Source: Candidatus Hydrogenedentota bacterium (lineage in GTDB: Bacteria; Hydrogenedentota; Hydrogenedentia; Hydrogenedentales; JAJRTN01). Taken from it: DNA of 64,000 nt. The translations under genes were made by a program, and so were the position numbers. The stretch lies in contig JAJRTN010000150.1 of the NCBI GenBank assembly GCA_024278275.1, positions 1 through 64,000 on the forward strand. Direction: 5' to 3'. The notes beneath the pieces were generated by a model. It was not told the DNA's origin. It saw only the letters and a list, made by a program, of their open reading frames with translations, and ran no database searches. Below, piece after piece: positions 63,984-64,000 of this stretch (its first letter is position 1; each line of letters starts with the position of its first letter).

Positions 63984-64000
63984 ATGCCGGATGAGACGGA
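63984..64000 (+). CDS. Possible start of a further gene at the window edge
   Basis: An ATG at 63984, preceded by GGAG at a distance of seven bases, opens a frame (MPDET...) that runs off the window. Thirteen bases after the beta-CASP stop, it would fit an operon continuation, but only five codons are visible. Confidence 0.3.

Noticed and set aside
1-64000. CRISPR arrays, rRNA operons, complete tRNA genes
   Set aside because: No regularly spaced direct repeats, no rRNA-like stretches and no full cloverleaf were found on reading both strands; only the tRNA-Pro 3' half was seen.

Overview
The window is high-GC DNA from a Gram-negative bacterium. The Gram-negative assignment rests on a TolC-type outer-membrane factor, a periplasmic adaptor, a LolA/LolB-like lipoprotein and Lipobox/Tat signals. 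The mix of secreted glycan-degrading enzymes (GH20-like, GH123/DUF4091, a very large six-hairpin glycosidase-like protein, a Tat sulfatase, a beta-helix protein) with an H-x-DG pseudopilin resembles PVC-type or Hydrogenedentota-like bacteria. That placement is an inference from gene content; there is no rRNA here to test it.

Region by region: (1) 1-1545 is the end of an integrated element. It holds the 3' end of an IS66-like insertion sequence, one lower-GC hypothetical gene, and the 3' half of a tRNA-Pro(CGG) gene that starts exactly at the anticodon loop and keeps its terminator. (2) 1849-9437 is a run of three large secreted glycan-active proteins. (3) 9489-12681 has a decayed acetyltransferase fragment, an Lrp-type regulator overlapping an unusual radical SAM gene, and the intact acetyltransferase paralogue. 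(4) 12751-18604 (minus) is a four-gene MacAB-TolC-like efflux operon. (5) 18722-27034 (minus) is the conserved translation operon rimP-nusA-infB-ylxP-rbfA-truB-ribF, in which rbfA is fused in frame to a DHH/DHHA1 phosphoesterase (NrnA type). (6) 27580-28776 is a stand-alone AAA/DUF4143 ATPase with a palindromic operator. (7) 28947-37303 holds housekeeping genes (pgeF, hslU, rpiB, rpmB, rlmN), an SDR, a sulfatase and a lipoprotein. (8) 37566-41696 is a 1376-residue putative glycosidase. (9) 41894-44775 is nadX, rplU, rpmA, obgE. (10) 44937-49314 (minus) holds a PLP-binding protein and an ABC exporter with a TPR partner. (11) 50216-53835 is a pseudopilin and a polyol dehydrogenase pair. (12) 54343-54477 is an unusually small, strongly signposted zinc-finger gene. 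(13) 54958-64000 is dense housekeeping: accA, a DUF167 gene, a purine nucleoside phosphorylase, a PIN-TRAM protein, ispD, ispF, tlyA, recN, a LOG-like gene and a beta-CASP RNase-like gene.

The most notable observations are the RbfA-NrnA fusion, the 44-aa LIM-like zinc protein with its own promoter and terminator, the Lrp/radical SAM coupled pair with a non-canonical cysteine spacing, the tRNA-Pro attachment scar, and several families of intergenic palindromic repeats. No intact tRNA, rRNA or CRISPR array was seen.
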